Notes: a model not told the origin generated them from the sequence alone. DNA of 64,000 nt from Loripinus fragilis (GCA_964019695.1 OZ026530.1:26734108-26798107); one strand, 5' to 3'. Positions 12,666-22,085 are shown, counted from the first letter of the stretch. Numbers and translations: made by a program.

Positions 12666-12710
12666 TGTCCGCTGCAAACAGTTACGACATTTAACAAGAT
12701 GCTATAAACG

Positions 12711-12775
12711 AAGTTAAGGTTTTTTCAATAAAATATCGCTGTAGCGATACTTTATTGAAAAAAATTTTAACTTCA
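12711..12775. repeat. 65 bp near-perfect hairpin
   Basis: GAAGTTAAGGTTTTTTCAAT through TATCGCT, a two-base tip, and the complement back to AACTTC. AT-rich, with no loop to speak of. Confidence 0.75.
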
Positions 12776-13007
12776 CATTTATTCTGTTGATTGTATAATA
12801 GATTTTAATAGAGCTAAACCCTAATGCTACAGAACTCATTTTCTCTACACCAGTTACGGCTAACAAAATGCAGCTTTTTCAAACATACTACGCCTTACAT
12901 ACATCTGAGGCTAGATTCTCGAATTGGGCCAGGATTTTCTGATTGTCTTTGCATGCTTTTGTTTTCTTAAGCTGATTTAAATTCATCCAGGAACACTATT
13001 AGAGTGA

Positions 13008-13222
13008 CAAATGGTTTGGATCCAGATCAGGATCAAACATTCTGTGGGTCTTGATCTATGTCCAAACTGTTTGCAAAGATTATCAGCAGATGACAAAAAA
13101 ATTCCTTCAGAAACAGTTATATCACTTTATCAGAGTATCAAACAGTTTGGATCCAGATCAGAACCAGCATTCTGATGGTCCTGATCTGGATCCCAGCTGC
13201 TTGCAAAGGTTATCAGCAGACA
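13008..13222. repeat. Two adjacent GGATCCAGATCAG hairpins
   Basis: ACAAATGGTTTGGATCCAG ... CCAAACTGTTTGCAAAG and, about 110 bp on, CAAACAGTTTGGATCCAG ... AGCTGCTTGCAAAGG, each followed by TTATCAGCAGA. Tandem copies of one family. Confidence 0.65.
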
Positions 13223-13392
13223 ACAACGGTCGCCGCTAATATGAAAAGGGTTCGGAAAAGTGATTTATCAACGACCTCACTCAGCATTAAAAGCAAATTT
13301 GTACATGAAAATTGTCAAATATAATATCAAAGGCCAACAATTTACTTTTCTACAAATGTAAAACCTATTTTCATTTAGCCATCCCAGTTTCC

Positions 13393-13905
13393 TCGGACCC
13401 AGTATAAACGGACTGGTCACTGACGTAAATACAAAGTTATGTTGTTGAGGCTTTGTTTTAGCGCTATTTCAAAATACTATAGCCAATAAAATGGATTCTG
13501 AACATACACAACTTCAAGATTATAAGAGGTTACTCCCGGTATGCGAAGCTGAAATATTACGAGTTACAGTAAAAAGAATTGAGGTTTTCTCATCTTTTTA
13601 TGTTGATTTCTGACGATTTTCTACTAAAAGTGCCGAAAATAGCTGAAAAGGGTACCTAGGATTCTTGGTGATGTTCATTAGGACGGATAAACTTTAAATA
13701 AATATAACAAGATAGTATATTGAACCATTGCTTTTTGAAGAAAATTCAAAAACATACAGAGAAATAACGGAGATTTGATTATTTAATCTTCAACATACTT
13801 CAGTTTTGAAAGCTCAGCCACCATTGAGCCGCGACAACGTATTTCCAATGTATAAATTTACCTGTATGTACAGGTAAGTGACCAGTAAGTGTTTATTGGG
13901 TCCCA
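13393..13905 (+). mobile_element. 0.5 kb interspersed TIR element, copy A
   Basis: Nearly collinear with 56539-57036 over its full length. The ends GGACCCAGTATAAACGGAC and (reverse) GGACCCAATAAACACTTAC form an imperfect ~26 bp inverted repeat. No ORF. It sits in VPS13 intron 1, close to the iteron element. Confidence 0.75.
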
Positions 13906-14103
13906 GCAGTTTCTCACAAGGAAACCGAGTTTCTGAAATATGTTTACCACAATACATATTAGAGATGGTTTGCTAACTCAACATTTTCCAAGGTTTGATT
14001 GTGTAGGGAATATTCCAAATGGATTTGTTTGTGATGCTGAGTTAATTTCAAAGAGAGATATTTGGCCACATTGAATTCCATTTGCCAGTTGGCTTCCCAC
14101 TTG

Positions 14104-15837
14104 GGTTTCTAGTCAACTCGTACCTAAGTCAACTCGTACCTAAGTCAACTCGTACCCATTTTTAGCCAACTCGTACCTGACCTTTGGTCAACTCGTACCT
14201 ACCCCAAGTCAACTCGTACCCGAGTCAAAAAAACCGGGTAGGGTAGAGCATGATAGAGGGGGGTTGGTAAGTCTAGGTCCTAACAAGCCTTTTCGAACAA
14301 GCCGAGATTTCGGCAAGCCTGTTCAAAAAACCACATATATATTACGTCCTGTGAGGCTACGATTAGGGGAGTTTAGCGAAGGCTCAGATGAGACTGCATG
14401 ATGAGAGACTTCACCTGGACTTTCTAAATTAAAGAACCAAACCCTCTGATGTGACCTGGCACTATTTTAAAAGCGTTTTATCGATTGTAAATCTGAAGTT
14501 TATTACATTGCAATTGTCGAATATTCTTTAATACGATTGTACTTTTTTTAATTATACAAGTTTTACACTGTCAGACAATGTTAATTTCTTATTGCAGCTT
14601 AATCCAATCACATATTCATCATTGATTAGGTACCAAATACTGTTTTTCACACTCTACCAATCACCAGCACGTGGCTGTTAAGCGGCTTTATGTACACAAA
14701 ACCCGCGTCACGAGAAAACATATCTTCAGGGGTTAGCTACACTATAACTCGGACCCAATGAACTGGGTCCGAGACTATAAGGACAAATCCTGTATGCTCA
14801 GTTACAAAGACTAGGTTTTAATTTGAATTATGTGCATATAAAGTTTAGCAATCATAGATTTTAGAGATTGAATAACAAATGCGTTGATCATACTGCTTGG
14901 GTGCTCAGATCAGTCTACCATCAGTGACCTATATAGGTCACTGGTACCATCGAGTCTGTACCTTTATTGTTTGCATGCAACAAAACCAGATTGTATGTTT
15001 TTCCGATGGGACCAGTGCTATGGCTGCGTAGTTGCCACCCATTTTGGATGTTCATTTAGATACACTTTAATATCTCGAAGCAATATCTACAATACCTTGT
15101 GTATTTTCTTTCGAGTTAATACTAAGACAACACTATGGTAACAGAGGCTAACATTTATCCCTGTAAACACAATGCAGCTCAGAGTTTTAATACATCAAGA
15201 CCAGTGGCAGTCAGACTGCCACCAAATGGGTGTTTAGTTACACTTAGGCTCGGGTTATTTTTTGGGGTTCAAAATTCTGAATTTCAATATCTTTTTGGGT
15301 TTTCAGAAAAAATAATATTTTTTGGGGTATGAAGATTTTGTGGATACTTTTTGGGGGTCATCACAAAATTGGACTATATTTAGTGGTCATTTCTATGCCT
15401 TTTAGGGTCTTTTCTTAAGATCAATGTACAGAAATGGGGAAAATTTTTGGGTTGCCAAAATTTCAAATATTTTTTTGGGGGGTGCTTGAAATTCCTGATA
15501 TTTTTTTGGGGGTGAACGGTAGATGCTGGGCCCGAGCCTATGTATTAAGAAAAAGTGAGAGTCCCCCCCCCCCCACTGGGATTTACCCATTTGTAATTGA
15601 ACGCTCCTTTTATGGTTATTTAGGTGGGAATTCGTCTAAGTCGTTACAAAACTTATCATTTTGCTTTTGTTATGATTAGCGTACTAGCAAACGGCTTAAA
15701 ACTATCCCATATGCTATTATAAATAAACTAAGGTATGAGTTGACTTAGGTACGAGTTGACTAAGGTACGAGTTGACCAAAAATGGGTACGAGTTGACTAA
15801 GGTACGAGTTGACTTAGGTACGAGTTGACCAGTACCC
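14104..15837. mobile_element. 1.73 kb TIR element with 6 + 6 CTCGTACC iterons and a 9 bp target duplication
   Basis: It is flanked by the 9 bp direct repeat TCCCACTTG (14095-14103 and 15838-15846). The left end holds six copies of GTCAACTCGTACC (14112, 14128, 14144, 14165, 14187, 14208). The right end holds six in inverse orientation (15732, 15748, 15764, 15785, 15801, 15817). Counted inward, the first spacings are 16-16-21 bp at both ends. The interior (14230-15720) has no convincing coding capacity. It lies in VPS13 intron 1. Confidence 0.85.
14746..14775. repeat. Palindrome CTCGGACCCA / TGGGTCCGAG
   Basis: Two inverted 10 bp arms around a short spacer, inside the iteron element. The same GGACCCA ends flank the 0.5 kb repeats at 13393-13905 and 56539-57036, so this may be the remnant of such an element reduced to its ends. 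Confidence 0.45.
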
Positions 15838-15846
15838 TCCCACTTG

Positions 15847-16150
15847 TATTATCAATGAGGTCTTCTTGCAACGGTGTGAATATATGAGCCGTGACATGTG
15901 ATATCCAATAATGTGGACTCAGACGAGTCTGTGCATCCTCCTTTTAAGCTTAGAAACTCCAAATGATGTTGGGTCAGTAGCCTTAGAATCAAAGAATATG
16001 TAAGTGACTAGCAAAGGCTCTGAACAGACTGCACATGGTTGGAGCATTTGCAGATGGCACATACCACTGTTGAAAATCGCATGTTGCGTCTCATAGCATA
16101 TGTGTTTCTATACAGGAACCAATCGTCTGCAAGCTGGGGAGTGTGGCTTA
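15847..16150. repeat. Diverged copy of the GAGCCGYGRCATG MITE
   Basis: GAGCCGTGACATGTGATATC and TCCTCCTTTTAAGCTTAGAA match the complement of 37740-37945. It lies between the iteron element and the retrotransposon. Confidence 0.55.
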
Positions 16151-16183
16151 GCACTCCTGCATAAAGCGCCAGAGTATAGATAG

Positions 16184-18001
16184 ATGGATGTAGAAAGAGA
16201 AGTACTACCTGCAAATTATAAATTTGTAGCAAGGAAGGACAGGCCCAACAGCAGTCATGGTGGAGTAGCTATCATAGCCAAGCATGATCTGGACACAGCA
16301 GAAATCGACACATCTGCCACATCAGAATTTGTAGCGGCATCACTCAGTTGCAAAGACCTGAAGAAGCCTATTATCTTAGGTTGTATGTATCGACCTACTG
16401 ACAACAATAATGACTACACACAGGACCTATGCAATGCACTGTCTGACCTGTCTGCAAGATTTAAGGACCACATCATCTGGCTTGGTGGGGATACAAATCT
16501 ACCAGATATAGACTGGAAAACAGACACCATTACTGGACACAGTTACCCGGTTTCTATAAACCAGACATATATAGACACCTTCAACCACATCGGCTGTGAA
16601 CAAATAGTAGACTTCCCCACCAGAATCAACAACATTCTTGACGTCTTCTGTACAAACCGCCCTTCCCTAATTGACAGATGCACTCCAATACCCGGCCTCA
16701 GTGATCACGACATTGTTTTGACGGATACAAATGTCCTACCAACTCGTCAAAAGCCGATCAAAAGGAAAATCTTCCTATGGAAACGGGCAGATAAATCTTC
16801 AATGTCAGAGGATTTGAAAGAGTTTACAGAAGAGTTTACACATGCCAACACAACAGAAACAGAGGTTAATACACTTTGGACCACCTTTAAGCAGAAATGC
16901 ATAGAAAGTGTCAACAAGTATGTGCCTTCCAAGTACACATCAACACGTTTCAACCAACCATGGTGTAATCGTGATGTTCGACGACTAACACGTAGGAAAA
17001 GAAGGGCATACAGGAAAGCACGTACCTCAAAGAATCCGTCTGACTGGATGAGATACAAGCAAGTACAGAAGGATTCACAAAATACATGCCGAAGCGCTCA
17101 TAACAATTACATCAGAAATATGGTAAGCGAACCTGGCTCTAAAAACAAGAAACTCTACTCCTATGTTAAGGGTATGAAGTGCGACAGCTCCGGCGTGGCG
17201 ACATTAAAAAGAGACGGAACCAACTATTCAGAAGCTAGCGACAAGGCAGAGATCCTGAACAACCAGTTTGCTTCAGCCTTCACCAGGGAAGATTGCAGCA
17301 CCATGCCTTCCATGGGAAAAAGCTTAGATACCGAAGCCCCACCACTGACTATACAAAACAACGGAGTCAAGAAGATACTTGAGGGCTTAAACCCGCACAA
17401 GGCAAGCGGCCCAGATGAGATCTCTTCGCGCTTCCTGAAGGAGATGGCACCCAGCATATCGCCTGCCCTCACATTGATTTTTCAAGCCTCTTACGATCAA
17501 GGCACAGTACCCACAGACTGGAAAGGAGCCTTTGTAACCCCACTGTTCAAGAAGGGAGATAAGAGCAAGGCCTCCAACTACCGTCCTGTTTCTCTGACCT
17601 CAATCTGTTCCAAGGCCATGGAGCACATCATCCACAGCCACCTCATGAAGTACCTTGACAGTCATCACATCCTCAGTGACCAGCAACATGGCTTCAGGAA
17701 GAGACGGTCGTGTGAATCTCAGCTCATAACCACAGTCCATGACCTGGCCAGCGGATTGGACAAGAGACAACAAATCAACGCCATCCTACTGGACTTCAGC
17801 AAGGCGTTCGACAAGGTGGCCCATCGACGCCTTGCCACCAAGCTCCACCATTACGGGATCCGTAACAAGACGCTTGCTTGGATTCAGAGTTTCCTAGCTG
17901 AAAGGTACCAGAAAGTGGTGTTAGACGGTAAAACATCCCCCTCTTCTCCTGTTACTTCTGGTGTTCCACAGGGGACAGTACTAGGCCCTCTCTTTTCCTG
18001 A
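16184..18001 (+). CDS. Endonuclease (partial) and reverse transcriptase, N-terminal part, frameshifted
   Basis: 605 codons. The C-terminal half of an APE-type endonuclease is visible: GGVAIIAK (~26-33), GGDTNLPDIDW (~101-111) and the catalytic-site SDHDIV (~173-178). Reverse-transcriptase motifs follow: SGPDEI (~408), KKGDKSKASNYRPVSLTS (~456-473), QHGFRKRRS (~501), LDFSKAFDKVAH (~536-547) and SGVPQGTVLGPL (~592-603). The N-terminal part of the endonuclease is missing, so the copy lacks nicking activity. The frame ends early because one base is missing in a pyrimidine run at about 17990-17996, directly after SGVPQGTVLGPL. The first few codons are probably host DNA. Confidence 0.92.
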   Translation: MDVEREVLPANYKFVARKDRPNSSHGGVAIIAKHDLDTAEIDTSATSEFVAASLSCKDLKKPIILGCMYRPTDNNNDYTQDLCNALSDLSARFKDHIIWLGGDTNLPDIDWKTDTITGHSYPVSINQTYIDTFNHIGCEQIVDFPTRINNILDVFCTNRPSLIDRCTPIPGLSDHDIVLTDTNVLPTRQKPIKRKIFLWKRADKSSMSEDLKEFTEEFTHANTTETEVNTLWTTFKQKCIESVNKYVPSKYTSTRFNQPWCNRDVRRLTRRKRRAYRKARTSKNPSDWMRYKQVQKDSQNTCRSAHNNYIRNMVSEPGSKNKKLYSYVKGMKCDSSGVATLKRDGTNYSEASDKAEILNNQFASAFTREDCSTMPSMGKSLDTEAPPLTIQNNGVKKILEGLNPHKASGPDEISSRFLKEMAPSISPALTLIFQASYDQGTVPTDWKGAFVTPLFKKGDKSKASNYRPVSLTSICSKAMEHIIHSHLMKYLDSHHILSDQQHGFRKRRSCESQLITTVHDLASGLDKRQQINAILLDFSKAFDKVAHRRLATKLHHYGIRNKTLAWIQSFLAERYQKVVLDGKTSPSSPVTSGVPQGTVLGPLFS

Positions 18002-18996
18002 TATACATCAATGACCTGCCATCAAGAGTTTCCTCTACAGCACGGCTCTTTGCTGACGATTGCCTGCTCTACAGAGTGATATCAAACCAGGAAGACGCAG
18101 CGTCACTACAAGAAGATCTTGACCACCTTCAGGAGTGGGAGAGGGACTGGCAGATGAACTTTAACCCGGACAAGTGTGAGCACATCAGAATCACTAATAA
18201 AAGGAAGATCATCCAGACTTTATACAAGATCCATGGTCAAATACTCAAGGAAACAACCAAAGCAAAGTACCTTGGAGTCACCATTGACAAAACACTATCC
18301 TGGAACAGCCACATTGATATGGTGACAAAAAGGGCCAACCAGACTATCTCCTTTCTACAGAGAAACCTGTCATCATGTCCAAAGGATATAAAAGAAGCCA
18401 GCTACAAGACCCTTGTAAGACCTCAGCTAGAGTATGCGGCTACAGTCTGGGACCCATCTACAAAGACCGGCATCAACAAGGTCGAAGCTGTCCAGAGACG
18501 CGCAGCAAGATTCTGCCACAATGACTATCGCCGAACAAGCAGCGTCACCTCCATGATTCAGAATCTGGGATGGGAAGAGCTACAACATAGCCGTGAGCAG
18601 TGTAAAACGATCATGATGTACCGAATTGTCAATGACCTCATCGACATTCCTGCTGAGATCTACCTAACCCACTCCGGCACAACAACCAGAGGCCACGGGA
18701 CCCGATTCCTGGTACCTTACTGCTCCGTGAATGCCTACAAGAGCTCCTTCTTTCCCTCAACAATACGTCTCTGGAACTCTCTGCCTGTCTCCGCAGTTAC
18801 AGCACCGTCGCTTGATGCCTTCAAGGGCTGCGTCGGCGCTGGACCAGCCCTCTAAACCTGACAAGATGTTTTTAACCTGTTTTTAACCTGTATGAAGAAC
18901 CTTCCTTCACACATGTGTATATAGTTTAACACAGTGCGACTATGCTCAAGATTGGGCCCAGCACTTTTTTGGAAGATGAAGAAGATGAAGAAGATG
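16190..18996 (+). mobile_element. 5'-truncated non-LTR retrotransposon (jockey/CR1 group)
   Basis: The copy starts inside the endonuclease domain at about 16190-16200 (the in-frame stop at 16181-16183 belongs to flanking DNA). It continues through reverse transcriptase and a C-terminal region and ends in a short 3' UTR with an imperfect GAAGAT repeat (about 18971-18996), a usual tail for this group. It lies in VPS13 intron 1, antisense to that gene. Truncation at the 5' end and a simple-repeat 3' tail are hallmarks of target-primed reverse transcription. One frameshift separates two otherwise long open frames, so the copy is dead but young. Confidence 0.93.
17992..18855 (+). CDS. Reverse transcriptase, C-terminal part, downstream of the frameshift
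   Basis: This frame continues the protein after the one-base loss. It contains the catalytic FADD box (18049-18060, the usual YADD with Phe for Tyr), a KYLGV motif of the RT thumb and the long C-terminal tail ending in LWNSLP and a DAFK segment, all typical of jockey/CR1 elements of molluscs. The stop at 18853-18855 looks natural because the 3' UTR follows. No start codon is needed; it is the second half of one broken ORF. Confidence 0.9.
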   Translation, partial: LFLIYINDLPSRVSSTARLFADDCLLYRVISNQEDAASLQEDLDHLQEWERDWQMNFNPDKCEHIRITNKRKIIQTLYKIHGQILKETTKAKYLGVTIDKTLSWNSHIDMVTKRANQTISFLQRNLSSCPKDIKEASYKTLVRPQLEYAATVWDPSTKTGINKVEAVQRRAARFCHNDYRRTSSVTSMIQNLGWEELQHSREQCKTIMMYRIVNDLIDIPAEIYLTHSGTTTRGHGTRFLVPYCSVNAYKSSFFPSTIRLWNSLPVSAVTAPSLDAFKGCVGAGPAL

Positions 18997-19224
18997 TACA
19001 GACAGACCCTATTCGAGGCCAAAGGCAAAGTGAAACTGAAAGTAGACCATAGATTGGCATGGTACAATTGGATGTTCTTATACATGTCAGTCATATTTAT
19101 ACTTTAGAAAATATGCGGCACATACTGCATAATGCGTCTAGTAAACAAAAACCACAAACAAAAAAAGTCATCAGAAAAATGTTAAAACGGTAAACAGAAC
19201 CCCACCCACTTCCGTGAAATTTAC

Positions 19225-19324
19225 CTCCCCAGATTCCGATCTTTAGTTGGGACTTGTCTAAATTCTCAAAGAAATCTCCTAAGTATTTGTTGATTAAATC
19301 AACAACAAGCGATTCAAAAACCAT
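19225..19324 (-). CDS. VPS13: VPS13A/C-like protein, coding exon 1 (N-terminal chorein segment)
   Basis: Minus-strand exon with the start codon at 19324-19322. It encodes 33 residues beginning [10 protein letters not shown] and ending KIGIWG plus one base of the next codon, then a GTAAAT donor. The MVFES start followed by a GIWGG turn is the well-known N-terminus of VPS13A and VPS13C; VPS13D starts differently. VPS13 proteins are very large (over 3000 residues) bridge-like lipid-transfer proteins acting at membrane contact sites, and this chorein segment caps the lipid groove. Open reading continues past the donor but loses family similarity, which supports splicing there. Phase: one base carried to exon 2. 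No other exon lies between 12202 and 19225, a 7.0 kb intron filled with mobile elements. Confident on family; the A versus C paralogue is not resolved. Confidence 0.93.
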
Positions 19325-19680
19325 CCTGCAAATTTCACTAGATGCTTGTTCACTTGATTGATTGCTTGGACGAAAACCGGCGGCTATCCGGGCTTAGACG
19401 CCTTCGTCGGTCGACATGTTTTCGTCAATATGTTAATGAAGCATTAAACTGGTATCCTGTTATCGTCTTTATTAGATTGATAAATTTTGTGGAGGGAACC
19501 AGACTATGAACGGATGCTGCAGAGTAACATCGTTGCGGTTTAGTAAGATAATGTGCGGTATTGGCTAAACGGCGAAGGGAATCATAAATACGCAAATTAT
19601 TAAAATTATCATCTATCTATCTCCATATACTGCCCCTCACCCTCGCGGACATTATAAGCAGGGACGCGCGTCAAGCAAGC
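19325..19680. promoter_or_regulatory. Probable divergent promoter region between VPS13 and the MYND ORF
   Basis: The 356 bp separate the VPS13 start codon (minus strand) from the MYND ORF start codon (plus strand). CpG-containing stretches lie near both ends (about 19370-19420 and 19640-19675) in an otherwise AT-rich, CpG-poor neighbourhood, with a short TCTATC run near 19612. A head-to-head arrangement at this distance suggests shared or overlapping promoters. No core element is certain; TTATAAGC at about 19653 is only TATA-like. Confidence 0.45.
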
Positions 19681-19929
19681 ATGTTAGTAGAAATTCTGGA
19701 CACCATTGATAGTGACGATAGTGACAACGATGTGGTTGTGAGCAGTGCCAGTGTATATAGTGTTTGTTCTAACTGTAAGCAACCACCCAAAAAAGGAGAG
19801 GACCTTAAACGTTGTTCGGGCTGTCAATTTACCTGCTACTGCAGCAAGCAGTGCCAGAGGAAGGATTGGGACTTTCATCGGTTTGCTTGTTCCGTTGTGG
19901 CCACGAAGTCGGACACATTGAAAGCTTAA
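19681..19929 (+). CDS. Small MYND-type zinc-finger protein (82 aa, single exon)
   Basis: Intact 82-residue ORF with an ATG start. After an acidic Ser/Asp N-terminus it carries a full MYND zinc-binding pattern: C29-x2-C32, C45-x2-C48, Y53-C54-x3-C58, H66-x3-C70. MYND fingers bind two zinc ions and usually mediate protein-protein contacts, often with proline-rich partners. Here the finger is almost the whole protein, unlike most family members, where it is one domain of a larger chain. AAATAAAG, a possible polyadenylation signal, lies at about 20161, followed by a short TTGTATC repeat that resembles the tail of a non-LTR retrotransposition event. It could therefore be a real small gene divergent from VPS13, the first exon of a longer gene, or a retrocopy. 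Confidence 0.65.
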   Translation: MLVEILDTIDSDDSDNDVVVSSASVYSVCSNCKQPPKKGEDLKRCSGCQFTCYCSKQCQRKDWDFHRFACSVVATKSDTLKA

Positions 19930-20160
19930 ATTCTCTGCCACAAGAACCTGTACATATTTGTAAACTAAGTGTTTTTACAGTTTCACAGTTTAGCATATTT
20001 ACTTTTATTAACACTAACATTCCTCAGGATTTTATCCTGGTGTCCCTTACTGGGAGTTAATACAGAAGAAAGAAAGAAGATAAGAGCAGATAAAGATGTG
20101 AGTGAGAAGGATAAAAGATTATAGGGATCCTAATGTTATTTGTTTATGGAAACTGACGTT

Positions 20161-20190
20161 AAATAAAGTTTCTTGTATCTTGTATCTTAT
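20161..20190 (+). terminator. Possible polyadenylation signal and retro-type tail
   Basis: AAATAAAG followed by two TTGTATC-like units ending at about 20188. This fits the 3' end of the MYND transcript, but short simple repeats of this kind also end many non-LTR retrotransposon copies. Confidence 0.4.
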
Positions 20191-20191
20191 A

Positions 20192-20375
20192 CCTACCATC
20201 CATCTACCGACCTGTCTCCCTAACCTCTGTAGCCTGCAAGGTTTTGGAACACATTATTCACAGCAACATCGTGCTGCATTTTGATCAATTTAACATCTTG
20301 GCAGATAAACAACATGTATTCGGGAAAAGGAGATCAACTGTAACACAACACATTGCTACCATCCAGGGCATCACC
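20192..20375 (+). pseudogene. Reverse-transcriptase fragment of a jockey/CR1-type element
   Basis: Reading from 20205 gives YRPVSLTSVACKVLEHI followed by a degraded QHVFGKRRS, corresponding to the YRPVSLTS and QHGFRKRRS motifs of the intact element at 17.5-17.7 kb. Only about 60 residues survive, with no open frame on either side. It is a scrap of a related but different element, directly after the MYND 3' end. Confidence 0.75.
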
Positions 20376-20604
20376 GCCCAAGGCCGTCGTCGGCGGTATG
20401 GCTGGTCTGGCCATGGCCCTCCATGGCCATAACACATTTTTGGCCAAAAAAGGTTTTAGCCAGACCACTTTTTAGGCCGAATATCCTTTTTCTGGTTACT
20501 TTTCCATTTTCCTAGAGACTGTTATTTGCAATGATCAAAGCTTGATTATTTATTCTTGCAAAGAAATCTATTCTTATAGCTGTTTATACCCATTGTCAAA
20601 TGAA

Positions 20605-21020
20605 CGAAAATCCATGTTCAAAGGAGATTCACGTGCTGTTTGAACATGGGTTTGAATTTGAAAATACTTAAATTGAGCCCTGCATTATTTGCATGGAAAG
20701 CGTTGCGGACCAGACTGATCATTTTGCCAATGCTTTTGTTTGAGAAAACATTGCGCGTGATGATATTATGATGTTCGAAAGTTTAAAACAGACGCCATTT
20801 TGTTTAGAGAAATCCAGTGTAAGAAAGTGGACAATTTAATGTTTTAGCAGCGTTTTTAGCGCGAATTGGGTTAGAATAAGGTAAAATATTCAAGAATAAC
20901 GACGACACATGTTTGTTTCATTGCATTAACACTTGCCTGGTCCCTCGGGAGATGTTTGAACACTGGGCCTATCGGCCTCATGTTCAAACAGCTTCCTCGG
21001 GACCTGGCAAATGTTAAATG
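20605..21020. repeat. Two hairpins built on TTTGAACA / TGTTCAAA
   Basis: 20612-20650 reads CCATGTTCAAA ... TTTGAACATGG. 20930-21015 is a longer stem (AACACTTGCCTGGTCCC ... GGGACCTGGCAAATGTT) with GGGCCTATCGGCC at its tip. Probably ends or body of one palindromic element. Confidence 0.55.
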
Positions 21021-21205
21021 CATAAAAATAAACATGTGTGATCCCTATATTGATAACTGAAGCGTGCATAACTCAATATGTCGCCTGCCTCAGGGTGTGA
21101 AAGGCGATCGTTATTAAAACGAGATTAAGAAACTGACACCTGTGTTAACAACAGTAGGCCTAATTATAATTAATGGATTACTGTTTGGAGAGTTTTCATT
21201 TTGAA

Positions 21206-21343
21206 GTAGAGTACAGTTTGAAGTTCTCCCTTATCAAAATCAATGAACAGTATAGATCATAGATCAAAGGAAGGACGACAAAGTCATGATAAAAATGTAA
21301 GTTATTGTATGTTTTGTGCGTCTTTACGGGAAGGTAATACGCG
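21206..21343 (+). repeat. Direct repeat flanking the foldback, left copy
   Basis: About 138 bp (GAGTACAGTTTGAAGTTCTC onward to GGGAAGGTAAT) recur at 22795-22930 with few changes. The two copies bracket the foldback and its surroundings. Confidence 0.8.
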
Positions 21344-21484
21344 AGCGTCAGCCTTTAAGGGGACGCTGGACGGCCATATTCGGTTTGCTTGTTGTTCAAA
21401 TCGCTCATATGTGAGCCTCTGGCCAGATGAGCTAAAAAAAGAGGACTAATGGCCCCATGGCCCACTCTAGACTGAACACTGAAC

Positions 21485-22085
21485 GATTGGATAACGTCAT
21501 AAATTTGCGACTGTATATCTAAACTCAACAACATTAAGTAACGTTGCTTTTCATTGGCTGACAAGTGGTTTGATGCAGCTGGCAGCCGATGGATGGTGGA
21601 GCATATCTTTTTTAAGTAAAATTACTAGTCACGCTATAGAATGGGGATTTTTCATTTGGGGAGGTATATCTTCGGATATGCAGTTTTTTTTAATTAGTGA
21701 TTAATTAGGGGATAACTGTATTTAAATATTCAATCTGGGAGGTATATCGTCAGATATACGATGGGAAATTGAGACTTACAGCAACGCGCTAGTGGAGCCG
21801 TAAAACGTGTTTTCCGAATGTATATCCGACGATATACCTCCCCAAATAGCGAGTCGCCGTCAAACTAAACTTTTGAATGTATATCCGACGATATACTTCC
21901 CGAAATGAAAAATCCCCATTCTATAGCGTGACTAGTAACATTTTACTTAAAAAAAGATACGCCCCAACGTCCATCGGCTGCCAGCTGCATAAAATCACTT
22001 GTCAGCCAATGAAAAGCGACGTTACGCAATGTCGTCCAGTTTGGATATACTGTCGCAAATTTATGACTTTATCCCATTGGACATC
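21485..22085. mobile_element. 600 bp foldback element with repeated GTATATCNNCGGATATAC sites
   Basis: Two arms of roughly 200-280 bp are near complementary. For example, TCTATAGCGTGACTAGTAA at 21920 pairs with 21621-21640, and CCAATGAAAAGCGACGTT at 22008 pairs with 21540-21557. The centre holds four copies of a partly palindromic GAGGTATATCGTCGGATATAC-type motif (about 21660 and 21739 on plus, 21826 and 21876 inverted). No coding content; open frames across it are by-products of the arms. Confidence 0.82.

Noticed and set aside
14112..14220. Regular repeats resembling a CRISPR array
   Set aside because: Sites are 13-16 bp with almost no spacers, they are mirrored at 15732-15829 and they sit within a target duplication: transposon ends, not CRISPR.
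17224..17472. Minus-strand open frames under the retrotransposon
   Set aside because: Shadows of the RT coding strand; no independent support.
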